A DNA stretch of 64,000 nt from Thelonectria olida (GCA_020736575.1 JAGPYM010000026.1:496001-560000), one strand, 5' to 3'. Positions 1 to 12,987 are shown, counted from the stretch's first letter. Notes: a model not told the origin generated them from the letters alone. Made by a program: numbers and translations.

Positions 1-126
1 AGTAGCTGCGTGATGAGACGATAATAAGCCGACTTGTGCAAATTTGAAGTTTATAAAGTGTCACATTCTTCCCTTTGGCGTTCATGTTGTCTGCTCCAAC
101 TCATCCAAGGCTCCGACTCAATCGCA

Positions 127-1364
127 ATGAACGCCCTCGTACTCACCCCGTCCTCCCGCGACGTTTCCCTCGTTCAGCTCCCTCGCCCAACCCCAGGGCC
201 CGGAGAAGTCCTTATTCGCGTCCACGCGATAGCTCTCAACCCCGTGGACGCTCTTTATGTCACGCATCCGATTGCGAGGCAGGAATCGCGAGTCATTGGA
301 ACCGACTTTGCGGGCGTCGTGGTCGGTCTCAGCCCCGACCTCGCCGAGTCGAATGATGCGAGAACAAAAGCTGGCGTGCGTGTAGCTGGCTTCCTCCAGG
401 GAGGTATGTATGCTGGCTTACATCAGCCATTCGTCGTCGAGGGCAGCGTGGTTGACTTTGTGGTGCAGCCTGCTCAACCAACGACCGTCCCGGTGCCTTT
501 GCGGAATATATTACGGCGCCGTATGATTTGATCTGGCGTGTTCCCGACCGGCTTTCACTCGAAGCCGCGTCCGCCATCAGCATGTGTGGTCTCACCGCAG
601 CCCAAGGCGTCTTCGACCGACTCGGTCTTCCCAGTCCTTTTTCGCCGGCGGCTGATTTTCACCTGGGCCATGGTGATGTAGACACTCCTATTAGCGTCTT
701 CATCTACGGTGCATCGACGTCGCTGGGCCTGTACGCCGCACAGCTCGTGAACCTCTCGGCGCGCACCACAGGCCGCAAGATCCGGCTCATCGGTGCGGCG
801 AGCGCCTCGAAGCACGCTCTTCTCCGCGAGGAGCCGTATGCGTACGACGTCCTTGTGGATTATCGCGACCAAGATTGGGAGGAGAAGGTGCGCGAGGCCA
901 CGGGCGGCGAGGGCGTCGACTACGCTGTGGATTGCATCTCCGAGGGCGTCACGGTTGAGAAGACGCATGCTACACTTGGAGCTGACGCGAGGATGGCTGT
1001 GTTTCGCGGACCAGCAGGCGGCAAATACGACCCGGCGAAGCTGAGGGTGAAGCCGATTTACGGCGCCGTGTGGGAAGGGCTGGGCGTTGAGATTGGGTAC
1101 AATGGGCAAACCATCCCCGCGAGCGCCAGGGCGAGGGACTTTGCGGCCAGGTTCTTTGCGTTCTTGGGGTCTGAGGCTGACGAGGGCAAGGTCAAGCTTG
1201 AAGCAAACCCTTTGCGCGTCATGCCGGGCGGGCTGCAGCGTGTTGTGGCAGATGGGTTTGCGCTGCTGGGAGCGGATGGTGTGGCCACGAGGGCGGCTGT
1301 GAAGAGGGATGAGGAGTATATGCGGCCGATCAGCGCGGAGAAGATGGTGTATTTGATTGAGTAG
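127..1364 (+). CDS. ToxD-like zinc-binding-type enoyl reductase / quinone oxidoreductase family protein
   Basis: Exons 127-403 and 469-1364 join in frame (intron 404-468, GTATGT...CAG) to give about 390 residues. The splice restores the stretch FLQGACSTNDRPGAFAEY, which is lost if the DNA is read through; this is the main support for the model. Residues 1-120 form a GroES-like domain (PGPGEVLIRVHAIALNPVD, IGTDFAGVV) and residues 190-330 an MDR-type Rossmann domain. The protein belongs to the medium-chain dehydrogenase superfamily, in the branch holding TOXD and trans-acting polyketide enoyl reductases, which use NADPH to reduce C=C bonds. Catalytic zinc-ligand cysteines are not evident, as usual for this branch. 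No polyketide synthase lies nearby, so a role in secondary metabolism is only a possibility. The ATG at 127 is chosen because the conserved N-terminal strand starts there. Confidence 0.88.
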
Positions 1365-3329
1365 GGAGAGCGACTGGGCTTGGTAGAGCTTTACATGTTA
1401 TCTTGAATGTCCTCTTTAGTGACTCGCGAATAGTTGCGAATTCGCGTTGATGAGCGTCCGTGTGTGCGAGGTTTAATCGCCAGCGAAGGATGCATAGGTA
1501 ATCGGTATACAGGCAACCCTATTGGCCTGGACCCTGCATTGACTTTACAGCACTATGATAGGTCGTCTTCCAAGCTGTAACGTTGATTTCCTCGACTTGT
1601 CCCCCGTCGAGGCTGCTCGCCCGCGCCAAGCTTCGGACTGCAACATGACCATGGATGTTGGTGGGGGCGGTTCGCGGCCCTTTGACGGTCGGTTTGCACA
1701 CACTACTTACCATTCCCTGGTCCTGGAAGAAGACGGGAAACGTCTGTCAGGTGATTGATGATGAGTTCCGTGGGGGTTGGACTTGGGACGAGTTGCACGT
1801 GTGCAATGCTGTGTTGGGTTGGTTTGACAGCTTCTGGGGGCAAGTCGAACGTCTTCGTTTCTAGTCGAATTAGGACCAAGCTTTGGGAAGCGCCAAGATA
1901 TTATCCCCAGAGTCGTGGTGCGACTACTAGGATCGACGTTGGTCGCAGAGGTGAGAATGTCAGTAGGTCGCTCAATGTTACGGCATAGCTTATGGCAACG
2001 ACAAGTCAGCTACACTCAAAGAAAACTAGTCTGAGACACATCTTATCTGATCCTCATCAGACACACTGTGAATTTAACCTTAAGTCCTTGCCTCGTGAGA
2101 ATCCATACATTTGGCCCATCCGCCGCTGGTCCACTCTTCACTCTCCTCCAACCGGGTAAACAATTGCGCTGCCCAACATTTATGGAGTCCTTAACTCTAG
2201 CGAATGGTTGTCACGCCTTCAGACTCCGTTTCCGGAGCCCTGTACGGTGGTGGTCAAGGATGCGCCGGGTTGCAGGGGGACTGTTAGAGCTTGGCCCGTC
2301 ATTGACAGAAACCTCTCTCCTCTCCAACACTCATTTCCCACATCCCGAAGCTTCCAACCCCGAGCTGATGGACTTGAAGAGTCTCAAAGCACTGTATGGA
2401 ATGCCGGGCTTGAGACCTCGAGGATATGAGTTACATAAATATTTTGTATACTCCACTCAGTGTCAACATGCAGGAATTGCGGACTCGGTATATGGAACAT
2501 GACCGTTCGCGGCAATTATTCTATAAAGATCATTAAAAAGAGTTCAGACCTGCATGTATGAGACAGAGAGAAGCTCGATCCGTTCTGTGCTCCACGTGGC
2601 TGCCCTCATCTCTGGCCTCGTTCTACACAGAGTCGTAGGTCTGTCTCTTAGTCCGTCGGACTTGGGGAGAAAGCAGCGGTACGACTCCCTGGCCTGAACG
2701 AATGCTTCGAGCAAAGGAACATTACCATTGCCAGTTCTTTACACATCTCACCAGAGCCAACCGTGGCATAGCAGCACAAGACAGGCGAAGTGACACCATG
2801 GTGGTTTCACCTGTCCAACAGGTCAGACACGACTCACGTGAGCACTCTTCTTCCACGGCACTGACGAGAATTGATCGGACAGTTCTTTATCGTATTATGA
2901 CCTCTGATCATAGAGCGGTAGCCGTCACCGAATGCCAAGAGACAGCCGAGACCACACCACCCCTGCCACTCCAGCATCTTCATCCTTCAATGACACCAAA
3001 CCCACAGCGACGGGGATGAACATCTTATCAATCAGTTCGACTCGCATCAGTACGACCCACTCAACCAAGGCTCGAACCACGTTAGCGGCATGGCCGAGGG
3101 GACATGGTCGAGAAGACTCTACAACCCAAGACCTTCAGGAGCCGGTTGAGGAGGGTGAGGGCTTGTCTGCAGTTCCAACGTCCCATGCAGCCAAGACCTT
3201 GAGCGTGGGATTGTTGTGTAGAGTATAAGTAAACAACCCTTCGCTCTGTCTCCGCGCTTCACTGCTTGTATTCGTCTCTCATTTCTATCCTGCCGTATCG
3301 AATCGCCCACTCCTGACATAAGCGACACG
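1365..3329. other. intergenic region, no gene seen
   Basis: About 2 kb between two + strand genes. Only short, low-quality reading frames are present and none resembles a family I know. The last 150 bases before 3330 are pyrimidine-rich and probably the promoter and leader of the siderophore transporter. Confidence 0.6.
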
Positions 3330-5318
3330 ATGCAAGGGCAAGACGAAGCTGGGGGTAACGCGCCCAAGGCAGCTGCCGAGGTCCAGCAAGCCAACATAGC
3401 CGACGAAAATGCCCCTCGCGACGATGAGAAGCCGTCGTCCGAGGTCGACCCAAACACCGGCGGCTTGGCTGGTGTTGAGAAGATCGAGGCCTTGACGCAG
3501 ACTTGGACGAGACCGTGGTTGATTGCGGCCTACCTCTTGTACGTAGCCACTGACAGCATGTTAGATATGTAGCATGAGATCAAACAGCTAACTGGCATTG
3601 AAATAGAATCTGGCTGGTCTTCTTTACGGATTCATTCCAGCAGCAAATGTCCTCCTCCCTGCTGCCATACGTGGTCAGCAACTTCGGACTTCACGGCCTC
3701 ATGACAGCAACTGGAATCGTCTCCAACCTCGTAGCTGGCGTCAGTAAGCTGCCACTGGCCCGAGTTATCGACGTGATCGGTCGGACTCAGGGTCTCTGCA
3801 TCATGCTGTTTTGCGTTATTATTTGTACACTTGCCCCCATCCAGCTCCAACTCACACGCAACAATGACTGACACTTGTTCTAGCGCTTATACTCATGGCT
3901 GCTTGCACCAATGTCGAAACGTATGCTGCAGCCCAGGTCTTCTTCTGGACTGGTATGAACGGCATCGGCTACGTTCTCAACATCTTCATGGCCGACACGA
4001 CGACGTTGAAGAACAGGATGATCCTGTTCGGCTTCACCTCGACGCCGTACATCTCCAACACGTTTGCCGGACCTGCAGCTGCCGAGGCTTTCCTGGATGG
4101 CAGCACGTGGAGATGGGGATACGGTGCATTCACCATCATTATCCCCGCCGTCGTCACTCCTCTGATCCTCATCTTCACCATTCAGATGCGCCGGGCGAAG
4201 AAGCAGGGTTACTACGTCGAGCCCGAGTCCAACCGAACTGTCCTGGAGTCGATCAAGTACTGGATCATTGAGCTTGATCTGGCTGGCATGCTCATCATTG
4301 TTGCGGGCTTCTCGCTGCTTCTTCTGCCGTTCAGCTTGGCGGGCTATCAAGAACACAAGTGGCGCGAGGGTCGCATCATTGCCATGATCATTATTGGAGG
4401 CCTTTGCTTGATTGCGTTCCCGTTCTATGAGAAGTACGTTGCGCCAAAGTCGTTTATTCCCTTTGAGCTGTTCAAGAACAGGACAGTCTTGGCTGCGTGT
4501 GTCTTGGGAGGTAACATGTGGATTAGCTTTTAGTGAGTGCCCGGCAATGTTTGGCAGGATGAAGGATGCCGTGCTAATATGCTACAGCTGCTACAAGTTG
4601 CAGTTCTCTTCGTATTTGCAAGTCGTATTTAACCTCAGTGTGTCCAAGGCCGGTTACATCACCAACATTTACAATATCGTGTCATGTGGATGGGGAGTGA
4701 TTGTGGGATTGTAAGTCAACCATGAGTGCTCACTGACTGAGCCATTTGCTTACTATTGCTAGTCTCATGCGCTTCACAGATCGTTACAAGTGGCTCGGAT
4801 ACGTCATGGTCCCTCTCCAGATCTTGACTACCGGCCTGATGATTCGGTTCCGTATGCCAGACACCCACATTGGCCTCGTCATCATGTGTGAGGTCTTTGG
4901 CTCCATGGCCGGGGGAACCATGGTCATGATTGAACAAATTGCCATCATGGCGTCTGTCCCTCACCGAGACGTCGCCGTTGGCATCGCCATGCTCTCTCTG
5001 GTCACCAGCGTTGGTGGTGCCATTGGGCAGTCCATCAGCGGCGCCATCTGGACCAATTTGATGCCGAGCAAGTTGGGAAAGTACCTGCCCGATGAACTCA
5101 AGGCCGAAGCTCTTCTGATTTACGGAGATCTTACACGGCAGTTGGCGTTCGAATGGGGCACCCCGGAGCGTGAGGCTATTGTCAAGGCATATGGCGAGAC
5201 ACAGAAAGTCATGTTGATTGCGTCGTTGGTGGCTCTTGTTGGGCCGATTCTTTGGATTGGCCTGATGAAGAATCATCGTCTGAGTGAGAGAGATCAAACC
5301 AAGGGCATGTTGTTCTGA
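3330..5318 (+). CDS. siderophore iron transporter, MFS (SIT/MirB-type)
   Basis: Five exons: 3330-3538, 3607-3824, 3884-4532, 4588-4710, 4763-5318, all phases consistent, giving 584 residues. After an acidic, low-complexity N-terminus of about 60 residues come 12-14 membrane segments. Recognisable family features are the segment IWLVFFTDSFQQQ at the first membrane helix and the SPY-like region SSSLLPYVVSNFG. Members of this family import ferric hydroxamate siderophores across the plasma membrane by proton symport. No siderophore synthetase lies next to it, so it may take up xenosiderophores. Family assignment is firm; the substrate is not readable from the sequence. Confidence 0.9.
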
Positions 5319-5990
5319 GTGGACTGAGTATAGGACGTTGGGAGTGAAGCCGATGGATGTTGTCCGTGGGCAGTAATGATTCGCAAAAATAAGCGCAGCG
5401 TGGTGTTTAACAAACAGCTTAATCTAGCAAGCCTTTACTCATGACAATAGTAGGTGTGGCGTGTGAACAGTCATGCTAGAGAGCTCACCTCTGACATGAC
5501 TGATCACCAAAGTGTGTGATTGTAAGCCTGCGAATAGGGAAGAGCAATCTGGACTCTAATGAGGGGTCGGTGCGACCATTTCTCTCCACTGATGATTCGA
5601 CTGGCCAGTATTGCCAGTTTGGGCCTCGTATCCTGGTCCCTCCGAGAACCTGTTTTGGAACATGCCCATGCCCATCGAGTTTCCCCGCCAATGGCATCGA
5701 CGCGCATCAAGACGTCGTCGATCATGGAGCTTCTTCACCCGCGCGAGTCGGCTGCGAACTACCCCGAACTCTCCCCACTGCCTTGTTTGGCTCGTAGCCG
5801 CACCAAAGATGTCTTGTATAGTTGATTTAGAGTTGTGGAGGACGCGGAGGATATAGTTCGTCATGGACTATGCGTTATTAGGCGTCAAGGCTAGGATCCA
5901 ACCAGCCGCCCGTTTCTTTATTAGAGCCGGGCTTCCCTCCCAGTTAGGCCGCTCAGAATACAGCAGAACTGCTATTATAGCTTGGTCAAT
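5319..5990. other. intergenic region, no gene seen
   Basis: About 670 bases holding the 3' end of the transporter transcript and the promoter of the secreted GH43-like gene. Short frames on both strands overlap one another and look like noise. Confidence 0.6.
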
Positions 5991-7097
5991 ATGCGCTTCG
6001 TTTCTCTTCTCGCTACCGTCTTGTCGGCTTCCTTGGCCGTCGGCAAGCCCACGGAGCGCCGAGCCACCTCGTACGTCGGCTATCTCGTCTCGACCTTCAG
6101 CGATGCCAATCCCCAAGTGCAAATGCATCTGTCCAACGGGAACACTCCATCAAGCTTCAGGTTTCTGAACAATGGGGCCTCGGTTCTTGCATCGACTGTG
6201 GGAACAAAGGGTGTGAGGGACATCTTCCTTGCTACCAACTCGAAGCGCTCCAAGTATTACCTGCTTGCGACTGGTAGGCCAGCGATGGAAACCGAACGAT
6301 GCATGCATGCTAAAACGTAAGCAGATCTCGACATCAATGCGAGTGGCTTCTCGTGGGACTGGGCCACGCGACAAGGCAGTCGTGGCATTGTGGTGTGGTC
6401 ATCCTCCGACCTGGTCAACTGGTCAGCGTCTTCGCTGAGAACGTAAGAATTCCCTGTTCAGGGCTCCTGCATTTCAATTGTCCCTACTAATCAACTCTGT
6501 AGCGTCGAAGGAAGCACCGCAGGCATGGTTTGGGCCCCTTCGGCTGTCTGGGACGATGCCACGCAGCAATTCTACGTCTTCTGGTCTTCTCGCCTCTACG
6601 CCTCGTCAGACACGGCTCACACGGGCACCGCAGGCCTAGACAGAATCCGATATGCCACGACCAAGGACTTTGTCACGTTTAGCGCCCCGGCCGACTACTT
6701 GGCTCCCTCGGGCACGCCGTTGATTGACCAAGAGTTCCAGTATCTAGGAAACACCGGATCCTACGCCCGGTTCTTGAAGAACGAGACGGTCCTGAAAGTC
6801 TACCAGGAGACCACCACTACCGGGCTGTTTGGGAAGTGGACTCGAATTCCTGGTTACGTGAGGGATGAGAGTCCGCTGGAAGGCCCGGCGTCATATGCGG
6901 ACAATACGACTCCTGGCCTATACCACTTGCTGTTGGACGACTATACACAGTACGTTCCGTTCCAGAGCTCGGATGTCTCGTCTGGAAAGTGGACGAAGTC
7001 GAGCTATTCGGGTTTCCCATCCGGATTGAAGCATGGGTCTGTCACGCCGTTGACGCAGAAGGAGTACAATGCGATTGCGGCGAAATATCCTTCCTAG
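5991..7097 (+). CDS. secreted glycoside hydrolase family 43-like protein
   Basis: Exons 5991-6273, 6325-6442 and 6503-7097 give 331 residues. The start [18 protein letters not shown] is a clear signal peptide; an in-frame ATG nine bases upstream (5982) is also possible. The mature part has five-bladed-propeller GH43 features: VRDIFLAT near residue 80, [13 protein letters not shown] near residue 120, [12 protein letters not shown] near 145 and a late ESPLEGP segment. GH43 enzymes cleave arabinose- or xylose-containing plant polysaccharides outside the cell. The Asp of VRD is kept, but the Pro usually following it in this subfamily is Ile. The exact substrate, and whether the enzyme is active, cannot be told. 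Confidence 0.85.
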
Positions 7098-7251
7098 ACC
7101 TGGACTGGGCGGTCGTTCATACTCTATGAGGGCTGAATTGAAATTACGCTATGCATAATTCTCGCAAGCGATATAAACGCAGGTGCTAGATGAATTCCGT
7201 TACGCTCACGATTTGTTGATGAAGTATGCATCCATCTATTTCCACGTCGCT

Positions 7252-8800
7252 TCAAAGTTTCGAGTGCCCCCTCCTCCTAGCATACGGATGTCCGCCCTTG
7301 ATGACATGGTGGTCGATATCAGAAGTGTTGACATAGTCCGGACTAGCATCCTTGATCAGATCTGTCATCCCACACAGGCGCATGGCCGTCTCAATCTCGT
7401 CCTTGAGTACTAAATAAGGCGTTAGCTGACTCTAATTAATCCGCTCCCTTCATGAATACCAAAACTTACTCTCAGCTGCGTGCTCGACGCCCTCTTGGCC
7501 GTAGTTGACAGAGTAGAAGAACGGCCTTCCGATTCCTACCGCGGAGGCGCCCAGGCAGATTGCCTTGACTACATCAGAGCCCCTTCGAAAGCCGCCGTCG
7601 ATAAGCACAGTCAACTTGTGGAATATCTCGGGACAGTTCCGATGCAGCTCCAGCAGGAGAACGATGGAAGGAGGGGCCGTGTCCGCTGCTCTGCCTCCGT
7701 GGTTACTCAGAACGATGCCGTCACATCCCCTCTGCATGGCCAACTTGGCGTCTTCCCACCGCTGAATGCCCTTGATGACAATGGGTAAATCGGTTAACCG
7801 ACGCAGCCAAGAAATGTCGTTCCAGTTGAGTGTCGGGTCGATAAACGAGCCGGTCTGACGCGCGAGGCCAGCGCCTTTCCAATCCTTGCCTGGACCCGAG
7901 GTTTCGTTCTTGGCTCTCTCATCGGCCTCTCGCTTTGACACGACTGGCAAGTCGACTGTGACAAAGATGGCTTTGACTTTGCCCGTGGCCGTGGCGCGAC
8001 GCACTAGATCTCCAGACTTTTGGCGGTCTTTGTTCACGTAGAGTTGGAGGAAGGCATGCTGTGGTGTGGCGTCGAGAACCTCCTCATGTGGATATGAAGA
8101 TGGAGTCGAGATGCAGTGAATGATGCCCGTATTCGCTGCGCCTTTGGCCAATGCCAGCTCACCTTCCTCTCCAGCGGTGCGAACGGTGCCAGTCGGCGCG
8201 ATGTAGACGGGCATATCCAGGTTGCATCCAAACAGAGTGGTTTTTGTACTCACAGCGCCGACGTCACGCATCACCGCAGGACGAAGCCATATTCGTTGGA
8301 GGAATGATAGGTTGGCATCGCGGGTGAGACAGTCGTTTGAAGCACCGCTGATGTATGCCCAGGCTTTGTTGGATAGCGTGGTAGATGCGACGCGCTCGAA
8401 GTCGTAGAGGTTGATAATGTCGCTCAGAGGGGGCTTCGCATCTGTGTTGGTAGTCACTTTGGACTTATCCGTAACAATTGCCGATTTCCACTCATCAGTG
8501 GCAGTGGATGCATCAAATGAACCAACCCGATGCTCCTTATCGAGAGTCTTTTGGATCAAGGATGGAGCATGGAATTTGTTGTACTCGTCGGTAGCATCGT
8601 GTCCAGCGTACTGATATATGACTACAGAGCTTGGTCAGCGTTCCCATTCATGACGACGGAGGCCATGACTTGCTCTCAGATCCTCCAGGGTGATCCGGAG
8701 CAAATTCAGTCAGGTCATAGACGATTCCGTTGACGACGATCCACACATCGTCAGGCGTGTTGTGCGAGGTGATTTCGCTTTGTAAAACTATTCGAGGCAT
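7252..8800 (-). CDS. flavocytochrome b2-like FMN-dependent alpha-hydroxyacid dehydrogenase
   Basis: Exons on the minus strand: 8800-8674, 8621-7470 and 7409-7252, 478 residues. Residues 1-62 are a cytochrome b5 domain with haem ligands His37 (in HPGG) and His60 (in FHAP), spaced 23 apart as in yeast flavocytochrome b2. Residues 105-450 are the FMN barrel: LYDFE, a Tyr at about 132, LQLYV (Tyr near 237), DLPVVSKRE, IVIKGI (Lys near 326), the catalytic His near 350 in SNHGGR, and IDGGFRRGSD. The family oxidises L-lactate or related 2-hydroxyacids, usually passing electrons to cytochrome c. After SNHGGR the usual QLD is AAD, so the substrate may differ from lactate. The first intron (8622-8673) has a GC donor. 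No mitochondrial leader is obvious, so the location is uncertain. Confidence 0.9.
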
Positions 8801-9994
8801 GTTATTCGCCTTTTAGAAGATGGGAAAGAGAGAGATCAATTAGATGTCCAGCGACTCCAGCCAGCTGGTTCCAGTTCTATGAGGTGGTTAGACAAACCAG
8901 TCACCGTGTTTCCTCGGCTGCTCCTTAAGAGGGGAAACCGAAGCCGAGATTCCGTGACTCGGTCGGAACTGGCATCACCACACCGATTGGTCGAGGGGCA
9001 GAAGGTGGGAGCATTTTCAGAACTTATCACCTCGTCAATTGTACGGTAAAATGGGCTCCTTTCTGCTATTAGTAATAGAGAGTCTATGGCTTCTGATACT
9101 AATTATGTAGAGATCCTCAAAAATCATGTCGAAATAGTAGAGGCTACGAATAGCTCTCATGCCGGGACAAGGTCACACAACCGCGACAGCGACTTGTTCC
9201 CCGTCAAGGGCAGTGACCGTAAGAGAAGAATCAGCCTCAAGTGACATAGGGGAAGTGCGACGACGCTCTGAGGGATGTCTGCTTCTACAGGAAGGGTGGT
9301 TCTGATTAATGAAGACAAAATAGGTGGGCCGGTCCTGTCCTCAGCAGCTAGGAACCACGGTGTGAGTCTACCTATGTCATTATGATTACAATATCGGCGT
9401 TACTGCGTTACTTTAGAGTTATAGGCATGGACTATTCACATGTAGGGTGGTAAGCATCGGCACTTGTTCGTCGGTTACGTGCCATGACGAATGAGACAGA
9501 TACGTTCGGAAGCAAGGGGAATACTCAGAACTTAGAATTAAGGAACCAAAAAGAAAACAATGACACCTTTTTATAAATCTTCCGGCGCTTCTCTCAGTTG
9601 CCCTGACGGTGAGTGAGTTCTGTCTCTTCGACCGCAATCGACGTGGACAAGGCCGTTATCTAGCAAAATGGTACCATCTCTGATGACAATCCCAAGCTTC
9701 CAGTTGGTTACTCATCTGCCATCTCTTGTCACACCTTGCCGGAAATGGCTCTCGGCCGAAGTCTCGGAGCGGAGGCCGACCCGATACACAACCCGGTGCG
9801 AGTTAGACTACCCCGCAACTCGATTCCCAAGAGTGAGGAGTTGATGTAAGCAGAGACGGAAATTGACATGAATGTCTCTGTTGCATGGATAGATAAACTG
9901 AGCATACAGTCCTTACTAAGGTTGTTCAAGAGCTGGTTGACCGAGAGAAGCTTCACCAATCTCCAACACGTAGATAGCCATTTTCCCCTGCATT
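8801..9994. other. intergenic region between divergent genes, no gene seen
   Basis: About 1.2 kb separating the flavocytochrome gene (minus strand) from the aldo-keto reductase (plus strand). It should hold both promoters. One TTGCCGGAA copy lies at 9736-9744, the same word found repeatedly in the 29-42 kb cluster. No convincing coding region. Confidence 0.6.
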
Positions 9995-11141
9995 ATGGAG
10001 TACGCCAGGCAAGTGACGCCTAGACTCAACGCTTCGTCCTGACCGTGCAACTAACATGCTTTTCTTAGACTTGGTAACAGCGGCCTAAAGGTCTCCAAGA
10101 TAATCCTCGGCTGCATGGCTTTTGGCTCCTCTAAGTGGGAGCAATCGCCCTGGGTTCTAGACGAGGAGGACGGCCTGAAGTTGCTAAAGGCAGCTTACGA
10201 CAACGGCATCAACACTTGGGATACTGCCGACACGTATTCCAATGGAAAGTCCGAGGAGATTATCGGCAAGGCACTAAAAAAATTCAACATTCCTCGACAA
10301 AAAGTCGTCATCCTCTCAAAGATATTCAACCCTGTCATGGATGACGACTCGCGGCCTCCTAGCGTGAACGACGGGCCCTTGGTGAATCAGATGGGGCTCA
10401 GCAGGAAACACGTCTTCCATGCTGTTGATCAGTGCCTGAAGCGATTGGATACAGATTACATCGGTGTGTCTTGCAGCTTCACAACCTCGTTCCAGTATCG
10501 CCTAGTTACTAACACCGGTCACAACAGACGTCCTCCAGATTCACCGTCTTGACCGCGAGACACCCCCAGAGGAAATCATGCGCGCTCTTCACGAAGTCGT
10601 CCAGTCCGGCAAAGTCCGCTACATTGGAGCTTCATCCATGTACGCCTGGGAATTTGCTCGACTTCAATTCATCGCACGCCAAAACGGCTGGACCGAGTTC
10701 ATCTCAATGCAACCCTTCTACAACCTGCTCTACCGAGAAGAAGAGCGCGAAATGATACCGTTCTGCCGCGCATCAGGTGTCGGTGTGATTCCTTGGAGTC
10801 CCATTGCACGCGGGCTACTGGCGAAGCCACTTTCCAAAGGTGACGACGAGGGGCAGGAAACATCTTTGAGAAGTCGCGTGGATAAGAAGACGGATAAGTG
10901 GTTCGCAGATGCTAATCTCGACATCGTTGACCGTGTAGAAGAAATCGCGGCCAATAAGGGAGTGAGCATGGCACATGTAGCGACGGCTTGGGTGCTTCAG
11001 CAGGGCTGCTATCCGATTGTTGGGCTGAGCTCGGAGAAACGCATTGTTGAGGCTGCAGAAACGCTCAAGGTAAAGCTCTCAGACGAGGAGTGTCGATATC
11101 TCGAGAGCCCCTACAAACCGAGGTCTATCCAAGGCATGTAG
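9995..11141 (+). CDS. aldo-keto reductase
   Basis: Exons 9995-10008, 10069-10463 and 10528-11141 join in frame to 340 residues. The 14-base first exon ends in a GC donor (gcaagt at 10009); without it the conserved start MEYARLGNSGLKVSKIILG is lost. Family features in order: GCMAFG, DTADTYSNGKSEEIIGKAL (Asp and Tyr of the catalytic set), the Lys in VVILSKIF, VLQIHRLD (catalytic His), YIGASS, the NADP-binding strand PWSPIARGLLAKP and VGLSSEKRI. Members reduce aldehydes or ketones with NADPH in the cytosol. It resembles the fungal group that includes versiconal hemiacetal acetate reductase, but no such pathway is present here. Confidence 0.92.
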
Positions 11142-11209
11142 GGCAGACATTTGAAATAGATAGGCGTTATTTCGTATCAAACCAAAACAGTTATGCATAG
11201 TCTCTGCGC

Positions 11210-12987
11210 CTAGTTCAGCAGGCTAATTCTACCAACTGCCAACGCATTAAATACAGGGGCAACCTCCGAGATGTCCATCTTTTTGAGAAATTTCACGTTG
11301 GCCATTCTTCTCCGTGAGTTGGCGCCAATCTCATCAAGCTGTTGGAGCATGCCGTGTGGCCCAAATGCAACATACGAGTCAGAAGGCCACGGCTCATCCC
11401 CTTGAATGAAGTCAATCCATTTCTCCCGCAAGTTCTGTCCCGTTCTCTTCGCGCTTGCCGAAATTATGTGGTCGAAACCGCCGAATAAGAGTACAAGATC
11501 AACTGCATGATGAGCTCCGTTTGATGGCTGCCAGGGATTGTTTTCATCGATCAGGCATCGATACACGGACAGTTTCGTCTGCGAACGCCCACATTCGACC
11601 ATGTTTTCAACCGGCAAGAGGAATTTGTAGTCGTTGATAAAATCCAGAGCTCCGATTTTGCACGAAGAAGGTCTCTCCACATCAATGCCATAGAGCCTCA
11701 TTAACTCAGTGCTCTTCATTCCAGCCAAACCAAAAGCGTGGATTATGTCACTTGCGGCCATGGACCAGATGCCAGACCGCCAAAGCACCGACTAATTCAT
11801 GTTAACATACCCCTAGTTTCAAGATGGTGTTGCCTTTTACCTCGTTTTGTACATCGCTTAGCAGCAGTCTTTGAGCGCCCCAGACAGTACGATGCCAGTC
11901 CTGGAGTTGCTGTTCTTCCTGGATGAACCACGATTGAATACCCGATCGCTGTAACGCCTCAACCATGACGGAAACGGGAGCATTCTGTAAGCTGAACGGG
12001 CCCAAATCTTGAACATGTCCAGTCAGACGTTCACGCATGGGTGAAGCCTTGGAGGGCGGCTGCGGAGGTGACAGGTGGAGAGAACCCGAGGATAGAATGA
12101 ATTGCGCAGCGGGCGCTTTTCTAACCAGGTGAGCATGGCAATACACTGCTCCTGCACTCTCACCAGCAAGTGTGACTCGACTCTGCAAAGAGATTAGTTC
12201 TGACTTGCATCAACTGAAAGTGTTAGACGCATCCGCATTTACCGCATCACCGCCAAAGCCAGACACATGGGCCTGCACCCATTCTAGTGCCAGTCGTTGG
12301 TCGTTCAAAGCGAGATTCGATGCGCTCGTTTCGTCCCCAAACCCAAAAATGTTGAGACGGTATTGGATGGAGACTGCGACGACAGGTTTGCCAAGTTTCG
12401 CCGAGTCTGCCACGATCTTTGTCATATCTACGGGCGCCATGTCAGCAAGGACATGACGTTAAATGGACACAGGGGAGAATACCACAGACTCCTGAAGCCG
12501 CGCTTCCAAACGTGACAGCCTGGGATCCTCCTAAATGTTGAAACGTCAGCTTCAAACAGAAGAAGAGGCGCCAGGAAACTTGCCATGTATCCACACCAAA
12601 ACAGGCAGCCTCGGCTCAAATTTCAGGAAGTGTTCTTCGGGGATAACAAGGTCCAAGTTCAGGCATTTGAATTCATCTTCAGGTTCCGCCGGGAGAATAT
12701 GGTCGCGAGGGATGCGGAGCAAATGTCGGACATCGATGGGAACTTGAGGACACCGAGGACTAAGTGAAGTTGAATACACATGGTCAGTGAGGGAAGTGAA
12801 TAAGGGGGTGCAATTCCAACCCATATCTAGTGCAGTCTAGCTTGGCCGGCAAATCAGTGACAAAATCGGCTTCAGCAAACCGCTTGGTTACTTTTCCATA
12901 CGGAATGCCCCGAAACTGCACAGTGGTGTCAACCCTGGCACCAATGAGAGTCGACTTCAGAGTCCTGTGCTCAAATGAGGCGCTCAT
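11210..12987 (-). CDS. type-B carboxylesterase / lipase family protein
   Basis: Six exons on the minus strand: 12987-12821, 12759-12584, 12530-12483, 12427-12243, 12182-11841 and 11791-11210, all phases consistent, 499 residues. Key features: FRGIPYG near the start, WIHGGS (oxyanion hole), VSIQYRLNIFGFG, NLALNDQRLALEWVQ, the nucleophile in GESAG, and a late GAHHAVDL holding the likely catalytic His. There is no signal peptide, so it probably acts inside the cell on ester substrates. The intron at 12531-12583 has a GC donor and the first intron an unusual GTTGGA donor. An in-frame ATG at 13017 would add ten residues. Confidence 0.86.

Noticed and set aside
2068..2502. 144-codon frame in the 1.4-3.3 kb gap
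   Set aside because: No ATG at the start, no motif, and overlapping frames of similar length.
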